Source: Faecalibacterium sp. UBA1819 (GTDB lineage Bacteria > Bacillota > Clostridia > Oscillospirales > Ruminococcaceae). From it: a DNA stretch of 16,995 nucleotides. The position numbers and the translations under genes were made by a program. The notes under the pieces were generated by a model. It searched no databases and was not told where the DNA came from. It was given only the letters and a program-made list of their open reading frames with translations. Shown piece by piece: positions 1-7,599 of this stretch. Location: NCBI GenBank assembly GCA_002315015.1, contig DCEX01000013.1, forward strand, positions 1-16,995. The letters run 5' to 3'. Positions within the stretch are counted from its first letter, which is position 1. Every line of letters begins with the position of its first letter.

Positions 1-90
1 CCTGCCCCGGATGGCGGTAAACGCAAGAGGTCAGCTACAAATGAGCCGAGTATTTTATCGTTTTTTTCCCTTGTTTTCGCCTGGATGACA
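1..90. other. Unassigned left-edge sequence, possibly a gene remnant
   Basis: No gene is recognised here. On the plus strand one frame is open from base 1 to a TGA at 147-149, but that reading runs straight through the palindrome at 91-137. It is therefore unlikely to be a natural C-terminus; it may be the tail of a gene cut by a rearrangement, or chance. A T-run at 60-67 follows no clear stem. I see no promoter or RNA gene. Confidence 0.3.
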
Positions 91-137
91 AAAAACCTGC
101 TTTGGACTGATTTCCAAAGCAGGTTTTTCTACAAGCT
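91..137 (+). repeat. Palindromic repeat family 1, copy 1 (left outer arm lost)
   Basis: The inner stem pairs 91-106 (AAAAACCTGCTTTGGA) with 113-128 around the loop CTGATT (107-112). The A5 and T5 flanks make it a bidirectional intrinsic terminator. The right outer arm (CTACAAGCTGA, ending at 138) matches the other two copies. The left outer arm that should read TCAGCTTGTAG is replaced by unrelated sequence just before 91. Full copies occur at 1808-1867 and 13526-13587. Confidence 0.85.
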
Positions 138-139
138 GA

Positions 140-161
140 CCCAGCCGTGAAAACGGCTGGG
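140..161. other. Second hairpin adjoining repeat copy 1
   Basis: CCCAGCCG (140-147) pairs with CGGCTGGG (154-161) around TGAAAA. It begins within two bases of the end of repeat copy 1, forming a tandem double hairpin. No T-tract follows on the plus strand, so any termination role would lean on the preceding repeat. Confidence 0.6.
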
Positions 162-309
162 GACATAATGAACTATTGCAGCACTAAAAGCGGATAAATA
201 TATATCAGCTTGACTTTTTCAAGTATCATTTATACCAAGATGGCTGACCTTATTCACGCCAAGGACTGCAAACCAATTTGCACAAAACTCTCGACACTAT
301 GAAAAAAAT

Positions 310-338
310 TTGACAAGTATTTCCAAATGGTGTATAAT
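310..338 (+). promoter_or_regulatory. Sigma-A promoter of the AT-rich ABC operon
   Basis: A perfect TTGACA (310-315) and a perfect TATAAT (333-338) are separated by exactly 17 bp, in an AT-rich stretch 61 bp upstream of the ATPase start. It is the strongest consensus promoter in the window. About 60 nt of leader follow. Confidence 0.85.
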
Positions 339-362
339 TGATACAAAAATAACTAATATCTA

Positions 363-373
363 TACGTGACGTA
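363..373. promoter_or_regulatory. Short palindrome in the leader, possible operator
   Basis: TACGT-G-ACGTA is an 11-bp perfect inverted repeat between the promoter -10 and the ribosome-binding site (AGAGGTG, 384-390). Small ABC-ATPase/ABC-2 permease pairs are often controlled by GntR (YtrA-type) or other repressors acting near the promoter, but no regulator gene lies beside it here. The motif is short enough to be chance. Confidence 0.25.
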
Positions 374-398
374 ACTGGAATTAAGAGGTGATAGTCTC

Positions 399-1043
399 AT
401 GTATATTGACATAAAAGAGTTATCTTTCAAGGGAAGGGAAGTGTTGAAAGATGTCCACCTTTCCTTTCAAGAAGGAGACTTTATTAGCATACTGGGAGTA
501 AATGGTTCCGGAAAATCATCTTTTTATAAGGCGTTGCTTGGCCTTGTAAATTATAAAGGAAGTACGGATGTTTTGCAACAGGATATAGCAGTTGTTTCCG
601 ATTATGTTTCACTTCCAAGCGAAACCCCCGTTGCAGATATTTTAGGTTTTGTCTATGAGCATAGCAAAATGACAGGAGAACTTGAGAGCCTTAGAACGAT
701 GCTCAATATTGATGATACACTTAACGTCAAAATCCATTCGCTGAGTAGTGGGCAGAAGAGGAAATTGGAGTTGTTTTGTGCAGTTGCTTCTGGTTGCAAA
801 ATAATTATATATGATGAGGTCACAGCTAACATCGATGAACCCTCGCAAAACATGATACTTTCTTTCATTAAAGAATACCATATGTCTCATAAAAACTGTT
901 TAGCATTTTATTCGTCTCATAATTTGAAAGAGATTATTCAGCTTGGCGGGAAAAAGATGCTCATTACTCCTACAAGTAAAAGTTTCGAGGATGTTTCAGA
1001 ATTTACTTTTGAAGATATTGCATTACGAATAGCTTCTTTATAG
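399..1043 (+). CDS. ABC transporter ATP-binding protein (ABC-2 exporter type)
   Basis: A 214-residue single nucleotide-binding domain that should power the membrane protein encoded next. Visible motifs are Walker A GVNGSGKS (33-40), a signature LSSGQ (115-119, S in place of the first G of LSGGQ), Walker B IIIYDE (135-140) and the switch histidine in SSHN (H174). The usual Q-loop glutamine region reads VVSDYVSLPSE (65-75) with no obvious Gln. The start is set by AGAGGTG at 384-390, eight bases before ATG. The gene is AT-rich compared with everything from 1915 onward. Size and pairing with a six-helix permease fit the YtrB/BcrA-like family of drug, bacteriocin or envelope-stress exporters. The substrate cannot be told from sequence. 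The stop TAG is followed after 29 bp by the permease start, so the two are one operon. Confidence 0.88.
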   Translation: MYIDIKELSFKGREVLKDVHLSFQEGDFISILGVNGSGKSSFYKALLGLVNYKGSTDVLQQDIAVVSDYVSLPSETPVADILGFVYEHSKMTGELESLRTMLNIDDTLNVKIHSLSSGQKRKLELFCAVASGCKIIIYDEVTANIDEPSQNMILSFIKEYHMSHKNCLAFYSSHNLKEIIQLGGKKMLITPTSKSFEDVSEFTFEDIALRIASL

Positions 1044-1072
1044 GAATGAAAAGTTGAAGAGGTATGAGATAC

Positions 1073-1774
1073 ATGAGATATGAAATGAAACGTTTTTTTT
1101 ACGGCAGAGATATTTTTTACTTTGCTGTAGGAGGTATTTTCTTTATAGTTCTCACCGCTGTGAATATTTATATTGTCCAACCATTTTATGGAGGAATACA
1201 CAGTAAAACAATAGATTATTACAATGCTGTTACTCAGTGTATGCCATTTGTTTTTGCTCCTGTAATTGGTGTATACTTTTCAAAAGATTTAGAAAAGAAT
1301 GCAACTCTATTCTATAAGAGCTACAAAATAAGTTTTAAAAAGTATGTGTGGACAAAATTGAGTACTTGCTTTATCTTGGGATCACTGGTCATTTTTCTTG
1401 AAAGTTTGGGATTTATCTTTTTTTTAGAACATTCCATTATACAAGCAACTGCAATAGGATTGATCATTTTAGTAGATTTTTTATATTTTCTTTTGCTGTG
1501 CAACATACTTGCAATTATATTCAAAAAAAGAACAACAACCGTTTTTTCCATTATTGGCGCTGCTATTGTACTTTCGATTATAAATATTATACCTATCCCT
1601 GTGATAGAAGGACATTTATATTTGCTTGATGGTAACAGTAATCTTACTGCCAACGTGATGAGTTTCATAGAATATGGAGGAAACTTATTCTACATATTGG
1701 CACAGCAGCTCGTTTGGGTCTTCATACTCATAGGTTTATTATTTGGGTTTATTTGCCGAGAAAGTAAAAATTGA
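1073..1774 (+). CDS. ABC-2 type permease subunit
   Basis: About 233 residues, almost wholly hydrophobic, with about six membrane spans. A span near the N-terminus (FYFAVGGIFFIVLTAVNIYI) is followed by a pair around TKLSTCFILGSLVIFLESLGF and an Ile/Leu-rich stretch. Another is SIIGAAIVLSIINIIPIPV, and the last is near the C-terminus (LVWVFILIGLLFGFI). This is the size and layout of the membrane half of small ABC-2 exporters, and it would dimerise with the ATPase from the gene just upstream. Two in-frame ATGs compete, 1064 and 1073. The purine-rich site GAAGAGG (1056-1062) is one base from the first and ten from the second, so I prefer 1073. Composition is AT-rich like its partner, suggesting both were acquired together. 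I do not recognise a specific family; transport substrate unknown. Confidence 0.82.
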   Translation: MRYEMKRFFYGRDIFYFAVGGIFFIVLTAVNIYIVQPFYGGIHSKTIDYYNAVTQCMPFVFAPVIGVYFSKDLEKNATLFYKSYKISFKKYVWTKLSTCFILGSLVIFLESLGFIFFLEHSIIQATAIGLIILVDFLYFLLLCNILAIIFKKRTTTVFSIIGAAIVLSIINIIPIPVIEGHLYLLDGNSNLTANVMSFIEYGGNLFYILAQQLVWVFILIGLLFGFICRESKN

Positions 1775-1807
1775 AAGTTGACAATTTGCATGGCAACTAT
1801 CAAATGA

Positions 1808-1867
1808 TCAGCTTGTAGAAAAACCTGCTTTGGACTAATTTCCAAAGCAGGTTTTTCTACAAGCTGA
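1808..1867 (+). repeat. Palindromic repeat family 1, copy 2 (intact)
   Basis: A 60-nt perfect palindrome: a 27-bp arm (1808-1834), loop CTAATT (1835-1840), and the complementary 27-bp arm (1841-1867). The inner core AAAAACCTGC...GCAGGTTTTT is a bidirectional intrinsic terminator. It sits between the ends of the plus-strand ABC operon and the minus-strand operon, where a two-way terminator is needed. The loop differs by one base from copy 1 and shares its orientation. Confidence 0.9.
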
Positions 1868-1910
1868 AATCAGCCGGAAACTGGAGGTTTCCGGCTGATT
1901 TTTCTTTTTT
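1868..1910 (+). terminator. Intrinsic terminator
   Basis: AATCAGCCGGAAAC (1868-1881) pairs perfectly with 1887-1900 around TGGAG, followed on the plus strand by TTTCTTTTTT. It directly abuts repeat copy 2, giving two terminators in tandem after the ABC permease. On the minus strand it also follows the heparinase-like gene, but its T-run there is poor. Confidence 0.85.
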
Positions 1911-1914
1911 CTCA

Positions 1915-3687
1915 TCAAGTGCTTTTGCCGATTTGTTCAAATTGAAACGGCACCACCTGTTTTACAGAGGGCTGCGGGGCACGCTGCACCCGCACTTCCA
2001 GCACAGAAGCAAACGGCAAACGCAGACGGTATACCGCATTCCCCCACTGTTTCAAATGTGCTTCATCCAGCACACAAAGCTCGTCCACCTCTGCGGGGGC
2101 TGTCAGCCCTTCCCACGCAATTACAATATCCCCCAGTTCAGCATACGTTTCGTGCAAAATAGGCCGCTGCGCCAGCATCAGGCTGGAAAAAGCGAACGAA
2201 TAGCCGCCCGCGCATTCGTCCCGGATCACAAGCCCGCTTTCTGTCAGGCTCAAATTGCGCACAAACGTTTGCAAAGAAGCACCGCCGCCCCAGCCATCGC
2301 TCAAATTCATGGAAATCGTCAGCTGTTCCTGTGTCTGTTCCCTATTCAGCTGCAAGCGGTCCTCCTGCAAAGCCGACTGCATCACTCCATTAAACGTGGG
2401 CAGGTTGTGCCATTGGCTTTGCTGAGTCAAAATGGTAAATTGCTTGCCGGACGGGGTCGTCTGTGCATAGCTTCCATCCCCTAACTCAATCAAAAGGGGA
2501 TTTTGCTCATAAAACAGCGCCACACTTCCCAACACGGCTGCATCATCGCTTTGCTGCTTCAAACGCACACGCAAATCCCATTCGCCGCAGCACATCGGCG
2601 GTTCTTCCTGAACCGCTGCGCTTGCACACTCCTGCATTGCGGCAGCATATTTTGCCTGTACCAGAGCGGCTTGCAAATCAATTCCCGCTGCGCCTGTCCC
2701 TTTCTGCAAATGGTGCTGCCAGCGCTGTGCCGCCGCCAGCGCCCAAGTGTTATCACACAGCCTTTGCGCCAAGGAAAATTCCTGCGCACACTCCACAGGG
2801 TCCTCCACAGACGGAGTACACTGCGACAAACGACGCGCCATTGCCAAAACCTTCGGCTCTTTCCAAATTTTTTCAAACGGGTCGGATGCCGTGAAAGACA
2901 AAATTTCAAGACAGCGGAAAAAGGCCATTAACGCCTCATGCTCGCCATCCATTTCTTCTTTCCGTTCGGCTTCTGCGGTATAGCACTGCAAAAAATAGTC
3001 CAGCGAATAGACTGCCTGACGCATCACTTTGCGCCGTATTTCATAGGAAAACGGCATAGCAAACGCGCATAAAAGCACCGCGTGTGTCACCTGTGTCGTC
3101 CACGCACAGGCCGCCTCCTGCTTATAGGCCATCCACCAAAAGTGTTCCTCTAAATAGGGTACAATCAGCCGCTGCTCCACTTCGCACATCATACGCGCAC
3201 GAACCGGCGGCACCAGCACATTGGCCAGCGCATGATGACAGCACGCCAAAAGCGCTCCCGTTTGGGCAGCCGGCAAATCAATCACCGGGCGCTGGGTATC
3301 GGGCCATTGCAGCGCAGGCGTACCCGCGATATAAAAGTTATTGGCGGGCAGCTGCCACGCCGTTTCCTCGCAAATCGCGGTAATGAGATTCATCAGCACA
3401 TCTCGAAACGGCGCTTCGTCAAAAAACAGCATTCCATAAGCTAAGTCGCGCAGCTGCTTTCTGCGCTGAAAGCATTTCAGCTCATAGGGGTGGCGCGCAC
3501 CTGTGCGGAAAAACTCCAGCCAATCGGTTAAATATAAGCGCGAAATTTCACTTTCAGCCGCATAATTCGCCTCCCGCTGAAGCACTTCCAACAGCGGCGC
3601 CGGAACGGTGTCCCAGTCGGTTTGCGCAGGCACAACGGGAAACGCCAAAAAATTCTTAGGCAAATGGTTTAGATAAGTTCGTATCAT
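1915..3687 (-). CDS. Heparinase II/III-like protein with degenerate catalytic motifs
   Basis: 590 residues with no signal peptide or membrane span, so probably cytoplasmic. The scaffold follows the bacterial heparinase II/III-like pattern as I recall it: an N-terminal helical part containing AICEETAWQLPANN (104-117) and VIDLPAAQTGALLA (135-148), then a C-terminal beta part with PLLIELGDGSYAQT (397-410) and QSQWHNLPTFNGV (423-435). Active relatives eliminate uronate-containing polysaccharides. Three stretches normally bearing active-site residues differ. The NNW-type motif reads CAW (194-196). The acidic DEG...YW motif reads MDGEHEALM (246-254). The SHNHND-type motif reads QSDDAAVLGS (379-388). 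I infer loss of lyase activity, or a changed one; H427 of WHNLP remains. GTGAGGTGA (3692-3700) sets the ATG start. It is the last gene of the sensory operon, 121 bp after the MglB-like gene, with its own possible promoter. Confidence 0.7.
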   Translation of the reverse strand: MIRTYLNHLPKNFLAFPVVPAQTDWDTVPAPLLEVLQREANYAAESEISRLYLTDWLEFFRTGARHPYELKCFQRRKQLRDLAYGMLFFDEAPFRDVLMNLITAICEETAWQLPANNFYIAGTPALQWPDTQRPVIDLPAAQTGALLACCHHALANVLVPPVRARMMCEVEQRLIVPYLEEHFWWMAYKQEAACAWTTQVTHAVLLCAFAMPFSYEIRRKVMRQAVYSLDYFLQCYTAEAERKEEMDGEHEALMAFFRCLEILSFTASDPFEKIWKEPKVLAMARRLSQCTPSVEDPVECAQEFSLAQRLCDNTWALAAAQRWQHHLQKGTGAAGIDLQAALVQAKYAAAMQECASAAVQEEPPMCCGEWDLRVRLKQQSDDAAVLGSVALFYEQNPLLIELGDGSYAQTTPSGKQFTILTQQSQWHNLPTFNGVMQSALQEDRLQLNREQTQEQLTISMNLSDGWGGGASLQTFVRNLSLTESGLVIRDECAGGYSFAFSSLMLAQRPILHETYAELGDIVIAWEGLTAPAEVDELCVLDEAHLKQWGNAVYRLRLPFASVLEVRVQRAPQPSVKQVVPFQFEQIGKST

Positions 3688-3766
3688 TGCGTCACCTCAC
3701 TGCGCGTTTTTCCAAAGCCGTATCAGACGGATTTTGTTACCGACCCGCCTTGATACAGCATTTTTT

Positions 3767-3795
3767 ATTGTATCGAAACAGCGCAAAAATTGCAA
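3767..3795 (-). promoter_or_regulatory. Possible internal promoter for the heparinase-like gene
   Basis: On the minus strand, TTGCAA (3790-3795) and TACAAT (3767-3772) are spaced 17 bp apart within the 121-bp gap before the heparinase-like gene. They match consensus at four and five of six positions. No hairpin with a T-tract lies in the gap, so read-through from upstream is also expected. Confidence 0.4.
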
Positions 3796-3808
3796 GTGTT
3801 CCCCGGCA

Positions 3809-4855
3809 TCACTCCTCTTGCCAGTCGTCCAGCTGCGCGGCTGTAATGCCCTCGTAGGAAAACCACAAATAATGCTCTTTTTCCAAAGCGGGCGCCTGAG
3901 AAGCGTCCAGCGTGCCGCTGTAAACAAGGCAAAGCTCCAACAGCGCCTGTGCAATGCCTTTGGCGTCATTGTGAACGGTGCCGTACAGCGTTCCCTCTTG
4001 AATGGCCTCAAGCGCTTGCTGGGTGGCGTCCACCCCCACCACAAGAGGAACCTCCATTTCGCGTTCCAAAAAGGCATCAATCGCCCCCAGCGCCATATCG
4101 TCATTATTGGAAATTACCGCTTCAATCTGCTCGCCGTAAGTATCCAGCCATAAGCTCATCTTGCTCATGGCCTGTCCCCGGTTCCAATTGGCGGTGTCTC
4201 CGGCCAGCTTTTGCGCCGAAAGTCCTTCCGCGGTCATGCCCTTTGCCGCATACTCTGTGCGCAAAAGTGCGTCTTGGTGGCCGGGTTCGCCCTCCAGCAG
4301 GACATACTGCAAAATACCGTCGCCGTTTTTATCCCAGCGCTCGGGCTCCTCCTGCCAAGCCTGCACCACCATTCGGCCTTGAATCACGCCGCTTTGCTCG
4401 GCTTTTGCGCCGATATACACCACTTGCTCCCAGCGGCGCAAATCTTCCTCTACCGGTTCGCGGTTAAAAAACAGAAGGGGGATTTGCGCCTCTTTTGCTT
4501 TATCAATTAACACCGCGGCGGCGGTTCTGTCTACAACATTGACGCAAATCACATCACAGCCCTGTTTAATGAATCCGTCCACCTGTTCCATCTGCGTGGT
4601 TTGATTGCCTTTGCCGTCCGCGATGGAAACATTGATTTTGACACCATACTCCACCTCGGCGGCCTGTGCATTCTGCTGTAAGGACTGTGTCAAGGACGCA
4701 ATAAAGGTATCCTCTTGGTCATACACCGTTACCCCAATGCGAATGGGCTCGGGCTGCGTCTTGGCAAAGCTGCACCCCGCCATGCTCAGCGGCATCAGAA
4801 CAGCAAGAGAAAGGCTAATCCACCGCGAACAAAAGCTTTTGAATGTCAAGCGCAT
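3809..4855 (-). CDS. MglB-like galactose/glucose-binding lipoprotein (sensor-associated paralogue)
   Basis: 348 residues: a lipoprotein signal with lipobox SMAGC (C28), then a type I periplasmic binding fold. It follows E. coli GGBP closely. The calcium loop DKNGDG (175-180) is followed by LLEGEPGHQDALLRT. The sugar-contact positions of GGBP all appear kept: D49, F51 (GGBP D14, F16), N131 (N91), H193, D195, R199 (H152, D154, R158), W224 (W183), N251 (N211), D276 (D236), N296 (N256). A D-galactose or D-glucose type ligand is therefore likely. It is not next to the importer genes but in the kinase operon, overlapping the preceding binding-protein gene by 41 bp. ATG is preceded by GGAGAGG six bases away. 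I infer a role in sensing, possibly presenting sugar to the kinase; service to MglAC as an alternative binding protein is the other option. Confidence 0.88.
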   Translation of the reverse strand: MRLTFKSFCSRWISLSLAVLMPLSMAGCSFAKTQPEPIRIGVTVYDQEDTFIASLTQSLQQNAQAAEVEYGVKINVSIADGKGNQTTQMEQVDGFIKQGCDVICVNVVDRTAAAVLIDKAKEAQIPLLFFNREPVEEDLRRWEQVVYIGAKAEQSGVIQGRMVVQAWQEEPERWDKNGDGILQYVLLEGEPGHQDALLRTEYAAKGMTAEGLSAQKLAGDTANWNRGQAMSKMSLWLDTYGEQIEAVISNNDDMALGAIDAFLEREMEVPLVVGVDATQQALEAIQEGTLYGTVHNDAKGIAQALLELCLVYSGTLDASQAPALEKEHYLWFSYEGITAAQLDDWQEE

Positions 4856-5759
4856 CGAAATCCTCTCCTCTTACAATTACAAACGGCATCGTTTGAGAAG
4901 AAACCGTTTGGCCTTGTGCGGCGCGCAAGGCTTGCTGTACTGCCAAATACCCGGAGGCATACTCCCCAATGACGGCACACGCCGACAAGTTTTCCTCCTC
5001 CAGCGCCAGCGCAATGGTGTCGCTGATCCCCACTCCATACAAGCGCTGTGACAGCTGAAGCTCCGTTTTTTTCTTGACGAGTGCTTCGGCGGCAGCCGGT
5101 TCCGCGACAATCACCACGTCATAACTGGGCTGCGCCCACAAAAAGGATTGCGAGGTCAGCTCCTGCGCCGCAATGCGCATTCGTGCCGTTTTGACCCCCT
5201 GCTGGTGCAGCGTTGCTTCCACAGCTTCTAAGCGCTGGGAAACCGCGCTGTTATTTTCCGCCGTGTCCAGCAGCAAGGCACACTCCGGCGCCCCATCTTC
5301 TAAAATTTCCTGTGCCAGCGCCGTTCCAAGCGCGGCTTGGTCGGGCGCAATCCAAGCGGCTGCACCCGCTGCACACGACTCCATGGAAATCACAGGAACT
5401 TTGCCGCCCTCTTGGACGAAAGTTTCCACACAGGCATCGGACACAGGCGCCACAATAAAAGCCTGTGCGCCGCGCTGCGCTTCCCTATTCATCAGCTCCA
5501 TTTGCTCCTCTTGTGCATTGGGGCGGCTGAGATATAAAAAGCGAAGCTCTGCCCCGGCTTCTCGTGCGGCTTGTTCCATGCCGATTTTTGTATTCTCCCA
5601 GTAGACGTCGTCTTCGTCCCGTGCAATCACGGAAATCTCAATCACCTGCTGGGAAGGTTCCAATAAGCCGCTGGAAGGGAGCGCCAAAGAGATGAGGACA
5701 CCTGCCCCCAAAATTCCTAAAATGGCAAGCTGCAGCAGCATCGCTTTGCGCTGTTTCAC
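4815..5759 (-). CDS. Membrane-anchored sugar-binding protein (RbsB-like), putative sensor partner
   Basis: 314 residues. A hydrophobic N-terminus (about 8-27) follows basic residues and has no lipobox cysteine and no clear cleavage site, so it is likely a signal anchor. From about residue 40 the sequence has the sugar-binding type I fold: ISVIARDEDDVYWENTKIGM, AFIVAPVSDAC, VPVISMESC, YDVVIVAE, GVGISDTIALALEE. Binding residues cannot be matched to a known ligand. The GTG start overlaps the kinase stop as GTGA, with GGAGGAGG five bases upstream, so the two are translationally coupled. Clostridial three-component systems such as XylFII-LytS-YesN use a non-transport binding protein to signal through the kinase. 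Gene order and anchoring make that the best guess here. It could instead be a spare transporter component. Confidence 0.8.
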   Translation of the reverse strand: MKQRKAMLLQLAILGILGAGVLISLALPSSGLLEPSQQVIEISVIARDEDDVYWENTKIGMEQAAREAGAELRFLYLSRPNAQEEQMELMNREAQRGAQAFIVAPVSDACVETFVQEGGKVPVISMESCAAGAAAWIAPDQAALGTALAQEILEDGAPECALLLDTAENNSAVSQRLEAVEATLHQQGVKTARMRIAAQELTSQSFLWAQPSYDVVIVAEPAAAEALVKKKTELQLSQRLYGVGISDTIALALEEENLSACAVIGEYASGYLAVQQALRAAQGQTVSSQTMPFVIVRGEDFDALDIQKLLFAVD

Positions 5760-7582
5760 AAAACCTCCTCCCTTCCATAGCCTTCGGCGGCTTGCTTATC
5801 CATAGCGGGCATTCTCAGCTCCACCATGGTTCCTTCGTCGGGTTCGCTAACCACTTTCAAGCCGTACGCTTCCCCAAAGGAAAGCGCCAACCGACGATGC
5901 ACATTTCGCAGCCCAATGCCGGAACCCTTGGAGTGAGAGGCCGGGCGGTCTTCATCCAATAAGGTATCGGCAATCGCCGGAGGAATCCCGGCGCCGTTAT
6001 CGCTGATGCGAATGAGCAAGTCATCACCGTCCCGCAGCGCCTCCACCTTAATTTCGCCATCCTCATCCAAGCCGGAAATGCCGTGGTAAATTGCATTTTC
6101 CAGCACAGGCTGAACGCTGAGCTTCAGCGCATACAACCCTTGTGTGTCGGGATGTGCGCAAATAGAAAACGTAAATTTATTTTTATAGCGGATGGCTTGA
6201 ATATTCATATAATGGCGGGCATGTTCCAGCTCATCAGCAAGCGGAATGATGCTGCACCCTTTGCTGAGCGAAATGCGGAAAAAACGCGCCAAAGACGTGA
6301 CCATTTCAATCGACTCCTGATAACGTCCTGCCTCCGTCATCCAAATGATGGAGTCGAGTGTGTTATACAAAAAGTGCGGGTTGATTTGCGATTGAAGCAC
6401 TTCCAGCTCTTTGCGCCGTTTTTGGCGTTCCTGCTGCAAAATATCATTTGTCAAATGGCGCATAGTCGAAACCATGGAAAAAATGGAATGGCTCAGCTGC
6501 TGCACCTCATAGCAGCCGTCTTCCACTGGCTCCATCGTTTCTTTCCCCTTTTTAATTTCTTCAATTTCATGTTCCAAACGGCGAAGGGGGTCGGAAATAT
6601 AGGCAGAAATGCGGAAGTTTAAAAACGCCATTAAAAACACCGAAAACAACAGCATGGAAACACCGAACAAAATCATTTGTCCCGAGTCCTGCCAAAGCCC
6701 GTCCACAGGAACGACCGCCACCAGTTTCCAGCCCGTATATCCCACCGTTTTCACAGTAACGTGCCGGCGCTGGCCTTCAAACACTTCTGTTTGTGTGCCG
6801 TCGCTGTACTTAGCCGCTTCCAAATAATTTTCTGTTTGCAGCCCGGCATAAATCATCTGCTGGCGCGGGTGATAAATAATTTCTCCCGTGTGGTCCATCA
6901 GGTAAACATAGCCGCCGTTGGCAAGCGCCGCCGAGCTGCATACCTGTTCAATGCCGGAAAAGCTCATATCCACCAGCAATACGCCGCTTTCGATGCGTCC
7001 ATCGCGCGTCAGCTGCACATGGCGGCTCAGAGACACCACCCAGCGATAGGGGTCGTCAGGGTCTTGAAACAGGCGCTGAATATGCGGGGCTGAAAATTCG
7101 AGGTTTTCCACATGCTTCATCGCTTGCTGAAACCACATGCTTTCCTGCGGTACTGCGTTTTTTTTCAGCTGAGAAAAGGGAACGGAACAAAGCAAGTTTC
7201 CCTTTTCGTCAAAGAGCGCCATGGACACCAGCACATCGCGGTTTTCCTCATAGAGCAAGCTGGCCGCCGACAAAAGCTGGGAAGTATCTTCCTTCGCAAA
7301 GTCCATATTTTTAATCACGCGATAATAGAGTGTATCGGAAATTCGCATCACGCGGCGCAGGTAGCTGTCCAAATTCCAGTTTACTTGGGATAAAACTTTC
7401 TGCGTGCTGTCTACCGACATGGCCGCCAAGGTATCGGAAAACCGAAAAAACAGCGTGGCCCCCATAAAGATCATGCCAAGTGCTGTCACAACGGTGAAAA
7501 ACAAAGAAATCACGCGCTGAAGGCTCATGGTTCGATACTGTTGTGCAATCCGCTTTGCAAGATAGCGTACCGGCCCGGTCAT
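5756..7582 (-). CDS. YesM-type sensor histidine kinase
   Basis: 608 residues. One membrane span lies at about 25-47, an extracellular Cache-like sensor region at about 50-300, and a second span at about 303-323. A HAMP linker at about 325-380 leads to the His_kinase domain with phospho-acceptor H403 in QINPHFLYNTLDSI. The ATPase domain shows N496 (QPVLENAIYHGI), the G1 box DNGAGIP (528-534) and the G2 box GSGIGLRN (553-560). This is the LytS/YesM class, which pairs with YesN regulators and usually senses sugars or glycans. Key catalytic residues are intact. It follows the regulator gene by 17 bp with GGGGAGG before its ATG and is coupled by GTGA overlap to the anchored binding protein. I infer a signal arising from sugar-loaded binding proteins outside the cell; direct sugar binding by the Cache region is the alternative. 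Confidence 0.93.
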   Translation of the reverse strand: MTGPVRYLAKRIAQQYRTMSLQRVISLFFTVVTALGMIFMGATLFFRFSDTLAAMSVDSTQKVLSQVNWNLDSYLRRVMRISDTLYYRVIKNMDFAKEDTSQLLSAASLLYEENRDVLVSMALFDEKGNLLCSVPFSQLKKNAVPQESMWFQQAMKHVENLEFSAPHIQRLFQDPDDPYRWVVSLSRHVQLTRDGRIESGVLLVDMSFSGIEQVCSSAALANGGYVYLMDHTGEIIYHPRQQMIYAGLQTENYLEAAKYSDGTQTEVFEGQRRHVTVKTVGYTGWKLVAVVPVDGLWQDSGQMILFGVSMLLFSVFLMAFLNFRISAYISDPLRRLEHEIEEIKKGKETMEPVEDGCYEVQQLSHSIFSMVSTMRHLTNDILQQERQKRRKELEVLQSQINPHFLYNTLDSIIWMTEAGRYQESIEMVTSLARFFRISLSKGCSIIPLADELEHARHYMNIQAIRYKNKFTFSICAHPDTQGLYALKLSVQPVLENAIYHGISGLDEDGEIKVEALRDGDDLLIRISDNGAGIPPAIADTLLDEDRPASHSKGSGIGLRNVHRRLALSFGEAYGLKVVSEPDEGTMVELRMPAMDKQAAEGYGREEVL

Positions 7583-7599
7583 AGATGCCTCCCCTTTCC

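Noticed and set aside
1..149. Gene end reading through repeat copy 1
   Set aside because: The last third of the frame is encoded by the palindrome itself, and no known C-terminus is recognised; kept only as unassigned sequence.
1775..1807. TTGACA at 1778-1783 as a promoter
   Set aside because: No usable -10 follows at 16-18 bp and only terminators lie downstream.
3697..4104. Small minus-strand ORF within the MglB-like lipoprotein gene and the following gap
   Set aside because: It is an alternative frame of a well-supported gene, with Arg/Trp-rich product typical of shadow translation.
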